Shown here: positions 11,695 to 23,806 of the stretch, piece by piece
How positions within the stretch are numbered: position 1 is the stretch's first letter
Layout of the letters: every line of letters starts with the position of its first letter
Assembly: GCF_000001735.4 (NCBI RefSeq)
Contig: NC_003076.8
Coordinates: 1,426,001-1,490,000, forward strand
Length of the DNA stretch: 64,000 nucleotides
Source: Arabidopsis thaliana
Lineage: Eukaryota; Streptophyta; Magnoliopsida; Brassicales; Brassicaceae
Direction of reading: 5' to 3'
The notes under the pieces: generated by a model
Database searches by the model: none
Seen by the model: only the letters and a program-made list of their open reading frames with translations
What the model was told of the DNA's origin: nothing
Program-made: the position numbers and the translations under genes

Positions 11695-12770
11695 ATGAGT
11701 GCCGAAGATTTCCAGAAGAAGGTTTCCCTCAGAGATTCCCTCTCCGGCGATATTGAGAACGAATGCGGCGGTTCCGGTGTCGGGTCTACTAGTTCGACGG
11801 TGGGCTCCGGCGTCGCCTCTCAAACCCTGGTCCTGCTTCGGAGTCTGTTGGAGATTCAGCAGCGCCGAGCTCAGGCTTACGCCAATCTCAAAAGGTTCGA
11901 TTGATTCATTGGAAATCTCTCAAAGAGTTAGTTTATTTGTTGCGGTTTTGTTAAGTTCCAATTGATCCATTGCCTGAGAGTTAGACTTTGTTGGTGAATG
12001 TTGAAATTGAGGCAAATAGTGTGAAGGATAGAGAGGGAGATGTTTTTTATATTCGTAGATTTCCATGTTTTTGTTACTGAGATCTTCCTCTATTAATCTG
12101 AGCTGACTATGTTTTCGAATTCAATTATCAGTGGATTCTCAGAGTATGTGGAGTCTGGTGCTGAAGCACTTTATCAGAAGCTGTGCAGCGAGATTACAAC
12201 GGAGTTCAGTGAATGTTCGAAACAAGTATGGATCTTATCTGAGAGTATTTGATTACACCTTCACAGTGTTGTTCAACCTTGTGTTGTTAAAGATTGAGCC
12301 CTTTGATGACAGGTGCGCGAAATGGAATCTCTGTTTCTAAATCCAGAAGTTGGAAGAGCTGATCTTGCTAAACTTCTCAGCGACATTCAAACTCAAGAGA
12401 AGCAGAAATTGCATCTGGTTTCATACCCATTTACTCTAATCTAGATATCTCAACGGTTGAACAAAAGTAAGAATCTTACTTTAGTTCACTTTTTTCGCAG
12501 ACTGTTACAATACAGGTACTGAAGAAGGCAGGAAGACCGTCAGAACGAATGCTGACACATGAGAACTGCAAATTCAAGAAGCCTATGCAACACGAGTGCG
12601 TGCATCTTCATGAGATTACTGAAGCTGCAGGAACAGAGGAAGCAGAAGCAGATGCAGAGTTTGATAACGCTTTGAAGGAGGCCATTAGAGGAGTGCAAGA
12701 TGCTGTGACTAGCATCAATGAGTATTTGGAAGACATTCGGTATGAGATTGAAGCCCTCGAAGCTGATTAA
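11695..12770 (+). CDS. Small acidic coiled-coil protein, DNA repair REX1-B family
   Basis: Four exons, 11695-11894, 12132-12225, 12313-12417 and 12501-12770, join in phase to 222 aa. The N terminus is Ser/Gly-rich low complexity (residues 1-45). The middle holds heptad-like helices (TLVLLRSLLEIQQRRAQAY; ADLAKLLSDIQTQEKQKLHL) and a conserved-looking segment with Cys and His (MLTHENCKFKKPMQHECVHLHE). The C terminus is very acidic, with a helix ending EIEALEAD. I recall AT5G04910, assigned to a family named after the Chlamydomonas REX1-B DNA-repair gene; a molecular function in plants is not known to me. There is no signal peptide or membrane span. Gene structure is secure; the family name is recall. 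Confidence 0.8.
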
Positions 12771-13171
12771 TTCCCAATCCATCACTTCTTTACCCTTTTG
12801 CAGTAAACTTGCTTTGCTAATTAGCTTAAGATATAAGATATTAAGAAATTGTCAAGGATGTGAATGGAATTTATCTCTCTCAAGTTTATATAGGTTTGGT
12901 AACAAATTAACCACCAGAAAGTTAAGCATTAGCAAGACATGTTCCAGGCTTATCATCTATCCATAAACTGCATTGAAACAAGATTTCTCGTTTCTTTCAA
13001 GACTTGTTTGTCGCATGCAATTTCAAACACAGCTGAACAATTACAAAAACAATTATACACACCTTTGCCCACAATAATTGAATAAATTATTGGCAATTTT
13101 GATTCAAAATCCAAATTTGTGTTTGTATATTTTGTATGTCTTATTACAAATAGTTTACAGCAAAAGCTTTG
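12771..13171. other. Convergent 3' ends of the REX1-B gene and VPS36
   Basis: 401 bp between the stop codons of two tail-to-tail genes. It must contain both 3' UTRs, so transcripts may overlap. AT-rich, with no other feature seen. Confidence 0.5.
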
Positions 13172-15545
13172 TCATACAGACAACAAACTGGTCGCTTTGA
13201 TCCATTCACCGTATGTCCCAAACTCCTTGACTCTGTCAGATACAAAGGTTAATTAGTTTCACGAATAGCAACACCACAGAAAATAAATTATGAGTGTATT
13301 TAACTTACATATGGAGATTGGTTGGATCAATCTCGGGAAACAGGTTGAAATAGAATCGAAGCCCATCTGGGCTCATGTCTCTACATAGCAAACCTGTTTC
13401 AACAAATGGGAACGTGAGCATCATATAAATCTAATAGATACATGTTTCGTCGGGCAAGCTTTTATTGGAGTTGGGAAAAAAGGCACCTTTGGTCTCTGCA
13501 GATAGTAGATGTTCCTTAGCCATGGCAGGAGCAATCTTTAGCGTCAAAGCTGCATCACTAGCAGTAACTCCAACTCTAAGAGTTTCAGTTTTTGTCACAA
13601 GCATTCTGATTCTACTCATAACCTAAATGGCCAGAAAGATATTTGATCAGGTAATTGGAAACAAAAGTAAGAAGCACATCGAGAGAGAGAGAGAGAGTAC
13701 TCAATGCAGTTACAGTGGAATAAATAATCTTAAGAATACCTCTTCGTCGCTGTGAGACTTGTTTTGGATGACCATCACACCGCTATCAAACTTCCGCAGC
13801 ATTACTGGACTACCCAAACAAAAATACATGACAGATCACTATTTCTACATATTGGATGCACATGCGTAATATTCGAACTTATAGGAGAAAGTATCAAAAA
13901 GTACATACACATCAAATTTCTCCCAGAGGGTACAAGCTTGCCACAAATCGTCTGGGGAAATCAACTCTGTGAAATGAAAGATTTCGAATTTACAGGCTGA
14001 AGCAAAGAAAATAGAATAAAGTACTCGGAATCAAATAATTCTAGTTTGTGAAGTTCCAACCTGTCCCACGAGCTCGGTTGAAGTGGTAATACATATCAGT
14101 AAGGCTGATCATTCCCCCAGCTTTTTCTAATGGGATTCTGACAAAATCTGCCAACTGCAGGTTATGCAAATAAGGATGTCAACCTCAAAATCATGTAGTT
14201 CTAAGGACTTGAAGAACAAGAATTCCCCAGATTCTAACAATTTTACAAGCTAAACAGTTGAAGATTCTCTACTAGGACAGTCATAGGTTTTTAGAAACAT
14301 CGAACAAACGTAAACATATTCCTAACAAATGCCCTTTATAAGTCCATATCAATATCATATCAGCTGCCACTAAATCCAAAACATCTCTTTCGAAGTTATC
14401 ACTGACAACATAAGCTAATGAACACAAATATCTCTGTTGCAAAGTAGAAGAGAACCTGGCGGGACAATTCTTGGTGGTACAATGCACCAGCAGATTCCTT
14501 TGTAACTGGTGAGATAATACCAACGCTCAACATCCACTGTTGCATTTCTTCTTTGGACCCCATTTCTTCATCATCAGTTGAACCGTTCTGACTACTAGGA
14601 GCAGACAAAAGCTTCTGCCGCATTTTCTCTGCCAGACTCACCATCTCTTTAGCCTTACTCTGTAAACCCAATAAGTGGACAAGAACTTAGACACAGTTTG
14701 TCTTGATCACAAAACCCATAATCAAATAACAAGCCTTTCCTTCTACTGATTAAGAGTAATCCTATAACAGTTGCAAATAAACTCTTCAAGATCACGCATC
14801 ACAAAGAGCAAACTAACCACCAAAACGTTAAGAAAATCATGTTCCAGACTTATCTTCTATCCATAAATTTTGTAACTTGGTATAACAATACATGATCTAC
14901 ATCGGTAAAAAGGAAGAAAAAGAGTAGTACCATAAGAGCATTCAAATCCTGAAAAGCATCTTGCAAGCTCTTATCTGTGCTCTCCCACTGTTCTTGCTCC
15001 TTCCTCAAAATCCCAGCCAATCCCACCATCCTCACCGTTCCATCGTTTCCATACAAACCTTGCGCAACTGTTCCAGATCCTGACTTTGAAGTCTCACTCT
15101 CGCTCTTCTCCTCTTCTTCCCATGCCCTACCTCTCCAACATTCCCACAATTTCGACAAAAAGCCATCAAAATCCCCTTTCCCTCTAAACACAATCGTTAC
15201 AACAATCGAACCGGGATCCGCTTGAAATCGGATTCTAGGCGAATGGAACATAGACTTGATTGATTTCTTATGGGAATAGATGTGAGTAACGGCGGAGAGC
15301 GGAATCGAAGAAGGAACAGATTCGTTTGATTGAGAAGGAATCCATATGAGACGATGAGTGGTAAGGATTAGATTTCCAGACCTCAAAGCTGTGAATCGCG
15401 GCGGATCATCTTCGGAATCTATATCGATGGAGGAGAGGAGGAAACATTCGACCTCATTGCGACGAAGCACTGGTCTACCACTCGTAGTCACCTCCGCGTT
15501 CTCAAACAAACCACCGATTGCGATGCTGCTGCTTCCACTAGCCAT
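13172..15545 (-). CDS. VPS36: VPS36, ESCRT-II subunit
   Basis: Eight exons on the minus strand: 14931-15545, 14456-14659, 14061-14154, 13909-13966, 13740-13809, 13487-13622, 13309-13393 and 13172-13232, read high to low, total 440 aa. Exon 1 carries the N-terminal GLUE/PH-like domain (residues about 10-150, with [16 protein letters not shown] and [20 protein letters not shown]), which binds ubiquitin and phosphoinositides in this family. The rest is the helical hairpin and paired winged-helix EAP30 domains ([48 protein letters not shown]). ESCRT-II sorts ubiquitinated membrane proteins at multivesicular endosomes, with VPS22 and VPS25 as partners. Several exons are under 100 nt. The start is the first ATG of a long open first exon. 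I recall AT5G04920. Confidence 0.95.
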
Positions 15546-16049
15546 GGAGACTCAATTCGGAAGCAGATATATCATACAGCTCGTTCCTCTCTAGTCAAAT
15601 TAATAGATCGGTTGACCAATTCGAAGCTTGATTCAATTTTAATATCTCCGATGAATTTTCCGGCGACGATTGAAATGCCTGAGGTCAAAGAGATTCAACC
15701 GAAGAAAACAAAACAAATACGCAGCTTTTGTGTAGACAACCAAACAAAAACTTAATAAAAATACTCGGTTTTGTAGAATCTTACCTCACCATCGCAGATT
15801 TTAGTAGCTTACAATACAGAATCTACTAGACTTCTTCAAAATTTGGCTTGAATCTTCTCCACTAACGCTATAGACATCTTCGATTTCTCCTCAATTAATC
15901 TTCTTATTCGTTTTCGGCTCTCGTATGAAGAAGAAGAAGAAGAAATGAAAGCAAAATACGAAATCCCTAAAACTTGTAGACGTGTCGTTTTACTAAATCC
16001 AATCCCATGGATTTTATTTGTATATAAAGAGTTACACCAGTAATTGTGT

Positions 16050-16135
16050 CAATAATGTTTATATGGATCAGTGGTAAAAGCTGAATTAAACGTTCCCATG
16101 ATCACAGGTTCGAGATTCCACTTTTTTATTTTTTT
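16050..16135 (+). repeat. tRNA-derived (SINE-like) relic with Pol III A and B boxes
   Basis: At 16063-16079 the sequence GGATCAGTGGTAAAAG resembles a tRNA A box. GGTTCGAGATTCC at 16107-16119 resembles a B box, about 45 bp downstream, which is normal tRNA spacing. A T/A-rich tail follows (from about 16121). The part between does not fold into a good tRNA cloverleaf by eye, so a tRNA gene is unlikely. A short SINE or a decayed tRNA copy fits better. Confidence 0.4.
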
Positions 16136-16410
16136 CAAAAAAATGAACAAAATAGCAAAACGACAATACACACGTGTCAACTGAGTCATTTGTAATGAGT
16201 TTAGGTATAAATGATAAATCAGCACTAAGCATTTGTCCAGGCTGAAAAACGTACTTTTTGTATAGTTCAGATAAAAAAAAAACCTTCTCCCCACTAAACA
16301 CGTCTAGAATCAACCTCGGTTTAGTAAAATTATATTTCAGTCCTTATGAGAAAAAACATATTACGATAATAGCTCATACTTTTTAATTTAACTTTTGAAT
16401 CCAGATTTAA

Positions 16411-16699
16411 GTGATGTTGTAGTTTCTGACCATTCAATCCTTCTTTACACCATACAATATTACAATGTTGAAGATAATACGAAACTAAATGAAGAAGTGG
16501 AGAAGTTTCATACTAAGAATTAATGACTTTTCAAACTAGACAAGAGTAAGTATGAAGTGATTGATGTTGTAGTTTGTGATCATTCAAACATATCCTTCTT
16601 TCACCATACACTGTTGAAGATAACATGAAACTAAATACAGAAGTGGAGAAGTTTCATTCCAAGAATTATATATTTTCAATCAAGATAAGAGTAGATATG
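16411..16699 (+). repeat. Imperfect tandem duplication, two units of about 140 bp
   Basis: Unit 1 (16411-16555) and unit 2 (16562-16699) share, in order, GATGTTGTAGTTT, CATTCAA, CCTTCTTT, CACCATACA, TGTTGAAGATAA, GAAACTAAAT, GAAGTGGAGAAGTTTCAT, AAGAATTA and AAGAGTA. Differences are scattered substitutions and small indels, so the duplication is not recent. No coding potential was seen. Confidence 0.85.
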
Positions 16700-17820
16700 G
16701 CCATCTTTGAGATGTGAGATAGAGGAGAAGACTTATTATATATATACTAGCTAAAGACTTAAGTATGAGGATGATATATGAATGAGAAACTTCAATGGTT
16801 GATTAAAGCGTTGGACACAATGCATGTGATGACGAAGACGTTGGAATCTTGAGATAAGGAGTTTTTTTTTGGTTTTAAAGAAGAATGTGTTGTACTATTG
16901 TTATTGACCCATATTTTGTGTCAACGAAACATCAAAAACATCTTTAAGATTCAATTTATAATTATGTAGTTTATTCATGTTGTGTGTGTGATAAAATTAA
17001 ATTTATAAGTATATAAAATCGATACTATCACATGCAAAACATGAATAAGTTTATCGTTATAATTTATAAATGGTTAGTTGCTAAAATATGTTCTTTTTTT
17101 TTTGTCAAAGCTAAAATATGTTCACGGTTGATTACTTTGAGCTGAATTGTTTTATTGTTCAAACTACATATTGCCAAAATAATAAAATAACCAATTTCCT
17201 TTGATTATTTACGGCATATTTTGCAACCAAATGACATTTAGTTTTATTTGTAAATCTTGTTAGTGTATATATGGTAGTGCGAAGATTTCTTTTTCTTATG
17301 CTAGCATTATGCGGATTATTAATGTATATTTGTTGTGATTACCTTCATTAAAGATTCAACGTGCTTAGTCGTTAAACAAACTTGTACGAAAGCGATGTCG
17401 TTAGGTGAATAATTAATGTATAGAATATTGTTTAATCATCATACATACAACTAACTCGTTCCAATCATGTTAGTGTATGTTATTATGACGATATGTGTAC
17501 AGTGTTAGTGAAATATTAAAACCAATACTCGATCGATAATGACCAATTTGCAATTCTTTAACATTTTTTTTTTTTGGTGAATCTCTTTAACATTTTTGTT
17601 TTGTAAAACCGTGAAAGACTACATAACTTTAAAGTTTTAATTACTCTCTAAATTTTAAATATCAAAAGTAATACAATCAAGGGCGTGGAAATCGTGTTCT
17701 TCGAACTTCTTTACATTGTTTGTGGTTGGCCATGTGAAGTGTAAGCCGCTTGAGTCTTGACTTGTTTGTCTTTGCTCTTTGTTTATTATTACAACTAATT
17801 ATTAATCTCAGTATGGCGAA

Positions 17821-17880
17821 TTAAAAATCATATTATCATTTTAATCTCAGTTAAAAATCATATTATCATTTTAATCTCAT
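17821..17880 (+). repeat. 30-bp tandem duplication
   Basis: TTAAAAATCATATTATCATT followed by TTAATCTCAG occurs twice back to back, 17821-17850 and 17851-17880, with one mismatch at the last base. The last part (ATTAATCTCAG) is repeated once more just after. Recent replication slippage is the simplest reading. Confidence 0.9.
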
Positions 17881-18779
17881 ATTAATCTCAGTTAGAACTT
17901 AAAACTAGCTAGTTATAAAATTCTAATGTTGAATTTACGAAAGTCTAAAATCCGGTTTACGGTTTTCAAATGGAAACTCTCAGTCAAATGCGTTAAAAAT
18001 CCAAACACGATTCAGATTATGTTAGCTCGACCAAAGTCGATGAACTTGTATAGTTTTATATAACGTACACTACTACGTATCGTATGTACAATGTATTTAG
18101 ATAATTGTTCTTGTTTTATTATCATTTTTGTAATCCATACAATATCTGGCTTTGCAATATCACCATATTCATTATTCATATAGAAAGTAAACTAATATCC
18201 AGATATCAGCCACCAATTAAATCAAATGAATTCCATTTTCTCATATATGTGAATATACTTTTATTTTCATATAAATACATACTTGGTGAAAAATCAAATA
18301 TTGAATCATTCAAAAGATCAACTTCAAAATTCAATATTGGATAATGAAAGAAGATATAGACGTGACATATATTAAAATTTAAAACTTGGATTCACGGAGG
18401 GAAAAAACAAGAACTGAATTAACTCGTAAGTTTCTACTTATATAACGAATATTTAAAGTGTTTGATAGTTTAAACTTTTCTCATAATTAAAGGTTGATGA
18501 TAACCACTACATCACTAGGTATAAAAAAGTTTGGTTTTCTGTCTAAAATTTACAAAATAATCACACCTCTTTTCAAAGTATTAATTTTTTCTCTTTCTTG
18601 TATTACGTTTATCCCGATTTAGTAATTGTGGATATAAAAAATACTTTCGATTAATCAGTGAAAAGGTATTTGGAAATAAAATTATTTTATAAAAATATAC
18701 ATTTTGGGAAGAAAATAAAAATATATAATACGGCGGCTCAAAAATAAAAAAGAGTGTTTCTAGAAGAGTAAGAATTTGA

Positions 18780-19508
18780 GAGTGGCTTCTCTGGACGGAC
18801 CAACACGACATGACTTTTCCTCACTTTCTTTCTTCTTCTTCTTCTTCTTCTCCTTTCTCTGTTCCTTTTATTTTCGTGCCTATAATGCAAAATTAAATGA
18901 AATTAAAACTAAAACAAAATTGAATAAAAAAAAGATTCGTCGACGTCGCCAGCCATTGGCGACTTGTTCTTCTTCGTCTTCAAACCTTGTCCTCTTCAAT
19001 TATCTTCCAGATCTCTCTCTCTCTCTCTCTTTCATCAAGTCTTCCTTCTCATTCGTCTCCTTCTTCGTCTTCGTCTACCCTTGCAGAAGAAATACGAAAC
19101 TCCATTTATTTATTACCCTCTCTCTCTCTCTCTCTCTCTTCTCGTTATTTCTTTATTTGATTCTTCGTATTGACGTATTGGCTTGCGTCACCTCAATCTC
19201 TTTCTCTTCAATTCCATTTTCCTGGGGATAGATAGATTCATTTTTAGCGCGCAAAATTGAAGATCCGGATCTGTGCATTTCGATTAGCTAGGTCAATTCA
19301 ATTCCATTTTCGTCTCCAAGAGGTGGATCTGCCCATTTGCAATTCAATTCCATTCTCCTGGGAGGCGTTTTGTCTCCGATTTCAGATATTCAAGCTGCTG
19401 GCTGATTCGAGCTACGTCCAATCATCTTCTCCAGGAGGTGTGTTTTAATGAATTTCTGAGAAAAAATCTCTACTTTCATTGTCCAAATCCAATTCCTGGA
19501 CCCGGGAA
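18780..19508 (+). promoter_or_regulatory. ALA1 5' leader/promoter with CT tracts, repeated motif and a tiny uORF
   Basis: This pyrimidine-rich stretch contains (CT)n runs at about 19011-19030 and 19119-19140. A motif of the form CAATTCCATTTTCCTGGG recurs at about 19208, 19298 and 19342, twice preceded by GGATCTG...CATTT. An ATG at 19448 opens a three-codon uORF (ATG AAT TTC TGA, 19448-19459) ending 49 bp before the ALA1 start. The transcription start cannot be placed from sequence alone, so whether all of this is transcribed is inference. Confidence 0.5.
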
Positions 19509-22500
19509 ATGGATCCCAGGAAATCAATTGATAAGCCGCCTCATCACGATCCAATTCTGGGTGTATCTTCAAGATGGAGCGTTTCTTCTAAAGACAACAA
19601 AGAAGTTACTTTCGGTGATTTGGGATCTAAGCGTATCCGTCATGGTTCAGCTGGAGCTGATTCTGAGATGCTAAGCATGTCTCAGAAAGAGATCAAAGAC
19701 GAAGATGCTCGTTTGATTTATATTAACGATCCTGACAGAACTAACGAACGGTTTGAGTTCACTGGGAATTCTATCAAGACTGCTAAATACTCTGTCTTCA
19801 CCTTCTTGCCTAGGAACTTGTTTGAACAGTTCCATAGAGTTGCTTACATTTACTTCCTTGTTATCGCTGTTCTCAATCAGCTTCCTCAGCTTGCAGTTTT
19901 TGGCAGAGGTGCATCCATCATGCCCCTTGCCTTTGTTCTCTTGGTCTCTGCTATCAAAGATGCTTACGAGGATTTCCGGAGACATAGGTCAGATAGAGTT
20001 GAGAACAATAGGTTGGCTTTAGTCTTTGAGGATCATCAGTTTCGAGAGAAGAAGTGGAAGCATATCCGGGTTGGGGAAGTCATTAAAGTCCAATCCAATC
20101 AGACTCTTCCCTGTGACATGGTGCTCTTGGCTACTAGTGATCCTACTGGGGTTGTCTACGTGCAGACGACTAATTTGGATGGTGAGTCGAATTTGAAGAC
20201 CAGGTATGCCAAGCAGGAAACTCTTCTGAAAGCTGCTGATATGGAGTCGTTTAATGGATTTATCAAGTGTGAGAAACCTAACAGGAACATTTATGGGTTT
20301 CAAGCCAACATGGAGATTGATGGTAGAAGGCTCTCCCTTGGACCTTCTAATATTATTCTAAGAGGGTGTGAGCTTAAGAACACTGCTTGGGCTTTAGGGG
20401 TTGTTGTGTATGCTGGTGGTGAGACGAAAGCTATGCTCAACAACTCTGGAGCACCATCAAAGAGGAGTAGGCTAGAGACTCGAATGAATTTGGAGATCAT
20501 TCTACTCTCTTTGTTTCTGATCGTCTTGTGTACAATCGCAGCCGCGACCGCTGCTGTGTGGTTGAGAACGCACAGGGATGACTTGGACACTATTCTCTTT
20601 TATAGAAGAAAGGACTACTCTGAGAGGCCAGGAGGGAAGAACTATAAATACTATGGTTGGGGGTGGGAGATATTCTTCACCTTCTTTATGGCAGTCATTG
20701 TGTACCAGATCATGATACCCATTTCTCTCTACATATCGATGGAGCTCGTCCGTATTGGTCAAGCATACTTCATGACCAATGATGATCAGATGTATGACGA
20801 GTCTTCAGATTCAAGTTTTCAATGCAGGGCTTTAAATATAAATGAAGATTTAGGGCAGATTAAGTATTTATTCTCTGATAAGACGGGTACACTCACGGAC
20901 AACAAGATGGAGTTTCAATGTGCCTGCATCGAAGGCGTAGATTACTCTGACAGGGAACCTGCTGATAGCGAGCATCCTGGATACTCCATTGAAGGTAAAG
21001 AAAACTAGTTTCTTAATAATGTTTCTGTTATTAAGAGTAGTATGTTTTTCTGTTTACTGATTTTTGATGATGCCTAAAAATTTTCATGATACAGTTGATG
21101 GAATTATTTTGAAGCCAAAGATGAGGGTGAGAGTTGATCCTGTGCTTCTTCAGTTAACGAAAACTGGCAAGGCAACAGAAGAAGCAAAACGTGCAAATGA
21201 GTTTTTCCTCTCACTGGCAGCTTGCAATACAATTGTGCCAATTGTTAGCAATACATCTGATCCCAATGTGAAACTGGTAGATTATCAAGGGGAGTCCCCT
21301 GATGAACAAGCATTGGTCTATGCAGCAGCTGCATATGGTTTCTTGCTCATAGAGAGAACCTCTGGTCATATAGTTATTAATGTGCGAGGAGAAACGCAAA
21401 GGTAATTTAGACATGTGATGGCTACTTTTTGTCATTAATTTTATATTGTCATTGCATCTCATAGTAGATTGTGGCCATTAGTATTTATTCCTTTTCCTTT
21501 GCCCAGTGCAGATTTAATGTTTTGGGATTGCATGAGTTCGATAGTGACCGAAAAAGAATGTCAGTGATACTGGGATGCCCCGACATGTCGGTGAAACTCT
21601 TTGTAAAAGGTGCAGACTCATCCATGTTTGGTGTCATGGATGAATCCTACGGTGGCGTCATACATGAGACCAAGATACAACTTCATGCTTACTCATCTGA
21701 TGGTTTGAGAACACTTGTTGTTGGGATGAGAGAGCTGAACGATTCAGAGTTTGAGCAATGGCATTCTTCATTTGAGGCGGCAAGCACCGCCTTGATTGGT
21801 CGGGCTGGATTGCTAAGAAAAGTTGCTGGAAACATTGAGACTAACCTTAGGATAGTAGGAGCCACCGCAATTGAAGACAAATTGCAGCGTGGTGTCCCTG
21901 AAGCAATAGAATCTTTGAGGATTGCAGGGATAAAAGTCTGGGTCTTGACTGGTGACAAGCAAGAAACTGCCATATCCATTGGCTTCTCATCGAGGCTTCT
22001 GACAAGAAACATGAGGCAAATTGTAATAAATAGCAACTCGTTGGATTCATGTCGGAGGAGCTTAGAAGAAGCAAATGCCAGTATTGCAAGTAATGACGAA
22101 AGTGATAATGTGGCCTTGATTATTGACGGTACCAGCCTCATATATGTACTCGACAATGATCTTGAAGATGTGGTAAGTGAAATGTTGATTAAAATATCTT
22201 GCGTACTCTGCTTATGACTTTCTATGATGGTGATGTAATTGCTCATTTTTGCAATGTAGCTGTTCCAGGTGGCATGTAAGTGCTCTGCGATACTCTGCTG
22301 CCGGGTTGCTCCTTTCCAGAAAGCTGGAATCGTTGCACTTGTAAAGAACCGGACTTCTGACATGACTCTTGCCATTGGTGATGGTAATGACCCCACTCTT
22401 CTTTCCAAAAAGTAGTCTGCCTGATCCTGTCTAAACAGACCCAGTTCTTTGGTTTTTTATTTTCATCTTCTCATATGCTTTGTGTTTTGACAGGTGCCAA

Positions 22501-23568
22501 TGATGTCTCCATGATTCAAATGGCTGATGTTGGGGTAGGGATAAGCGGACAAGAAGGTCGCCAAGCTGTGATGGCATCTGATTTCGCAATGGGACAGTTC
22601 AGATTTTTAGTTCCGTTATTGCTCGTCCATGGACACTGGAATTACCAAAGGATGGGTTACATGATACTATATAATTTCTATAGAAATGCAGTTTTTGTTC
22701 TAATTTTATTTTGGTGAGTTACCATCTTACTATGTTTTGTACTATTCCGTCTTAAAACAATGACCGCAGACTAACACTCACCAATTTCACGCAGGTACGT
22801 TTTGTTTACTTGCTACACCTTGACAACTGCCATCACAGAATGGAGCAGTGTTTTGTACTCAGTCATATACACAGCAATCCCTACAATAATTATCGGTATT
22901 CTTGACAAAGACCTTGGAAGGCAGACTCTTCTTGATCATCCTCAGCTCTACGGTGTTGGCCAGAGGGCAGAGGGATATTCCACTACGCTCTTCTGGTATA
23001 CAATGATTGACACAATCTGGCAAAGTGCAGCCATCTTCTTCATTCCTATGTTTGCTTATTGGGGCAGTACAATTGACACGTCGAGCCTAGGAGACCTATG
23101 GACGATAGCTGCAGTTGTGGTGGTTAATCTTCACTTGGCCATGGATGTGATCAGATGGAACTGGATCACACACGCCGCCATATGGGGATCCATTGTTGCA
23201 GCTTGTATATGTGTCATTGTGATTGATGTTATACCCACACTCCCTGGTTACTGGTAAGAGTTCATTCTCTCTACATATCATTCTGTCAGAAGCAAATTAA
23301 AAATATATCTTCTGGATACTGAAAGTGTCATCGCTTTTTCTTAAACAGGGCAATTTTCCAAGTGGGCAAGACATGGATGTTCTGGTTCTGCTTGCTAGCA
23401 ATAGTTGTGACATCATTGCTTCCTAGATTCGCCATCAAGTTTCTAGTGGAGTATTACAGACCTTCCGATGTTCGGATAGCTAGGGAGGCTGAAAAGCTTG
23501 GAACTTTCAGAGAATCCCAACCCGTGGGAGTTGAAATGAACCTGATTCAGGATCCTCCACGGAGATGA
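19509..23568 (+). CDS. ALA1: ALA1, P4-type aminophospholipid flippase ATPase
   Basis: Seven exons: 19509-20994, 21095-21401, 21512-22172, 22260-22383, 22494-22713, 22795-23253 and 23349-23568, total 1158 aa with exact phase closure. P4-ATPase hallmarks in order: N-terminal cytosolic region; M1-M2 ([20 protein letters not shown]); actuator-loop motif DGESN near residue 225; M3-M4 with a PISLY segment; phosphorylation motif DKTGT at 457-461; KGADSSMF in the nucleotide-binding domain; [19 protein letters not shown] spanning exons 4-5; and a six-span C-terminal membrane domain. The enzyme flips phosphatidylserine and phosphatidylethanolamine to the cytosolic leaflet and needs an ALIS beta subunit. 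Known roles include chilling tolerance. The start is the first ATG giving the conserved MDPRKS end; there is no ATG upstream in this frame. I recall AT5G04930. Confidence 0.97.
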
Positions 23569-23716
23569 TATGAAGCAACAACACATTCTCAAATCAAAAT
23601 TCTTTATACCCTTCAGCCCCAACGTAAATATAATTTATATATTCCATTTTTCCCACTTGGTTGCTTACTATTTCACGAATGGTAGAGAGTTTGTTGGGTT
23701 GTTAGTGTAAGAATAT

Positions 23717-23806
23717 TTACGTAATCTCTCTCTCGGCTGTATTTTTCTCATTTTGTTGTAACATACGCACAAGTTTTCCTTTGTAAAGAGTGTCGAAATT
23801 TGATTT
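23717..23806 (+). repeat. Copy A of a duplicated ALA1 3' flank segment
   Basis: This 90-bp stretch lies 149 bp after the ALA1 stop and so is probably ALA1 3' UTR. It is repeated in the same orientation at 27979-28064. Shared blocks include TTACGTAATCTCTCTC, CGGCTGTATTTTTCTCATTT, TGTTGTA, ACAAGTTTTCCTTTGTAA and GTCGAAATTTGATTT, with small indels. Confidence 0.9.

Larger units (their letters stand above)
15546..18779. other. AT-rich intergenic region between VPS36 and ALA1
   Basis: About 3.2 kb with no supportable gene. The left 400 bp should be the VPS36 promoter and leader. Inside are a tRNA-like relic, a tandem duplication of about 140 bp and a near-perfect 30-bp tandem duplication, each listed separately. 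Many short AT-rich open frames occur on both strands without domains. Confidence 0.6.

Noticed and set aside
16050-16135. Functional tRNA gene
   Set aside because: No acceptor stem or anticodon arm pairs convincingly; only the two internal promoter-like boxes are present.
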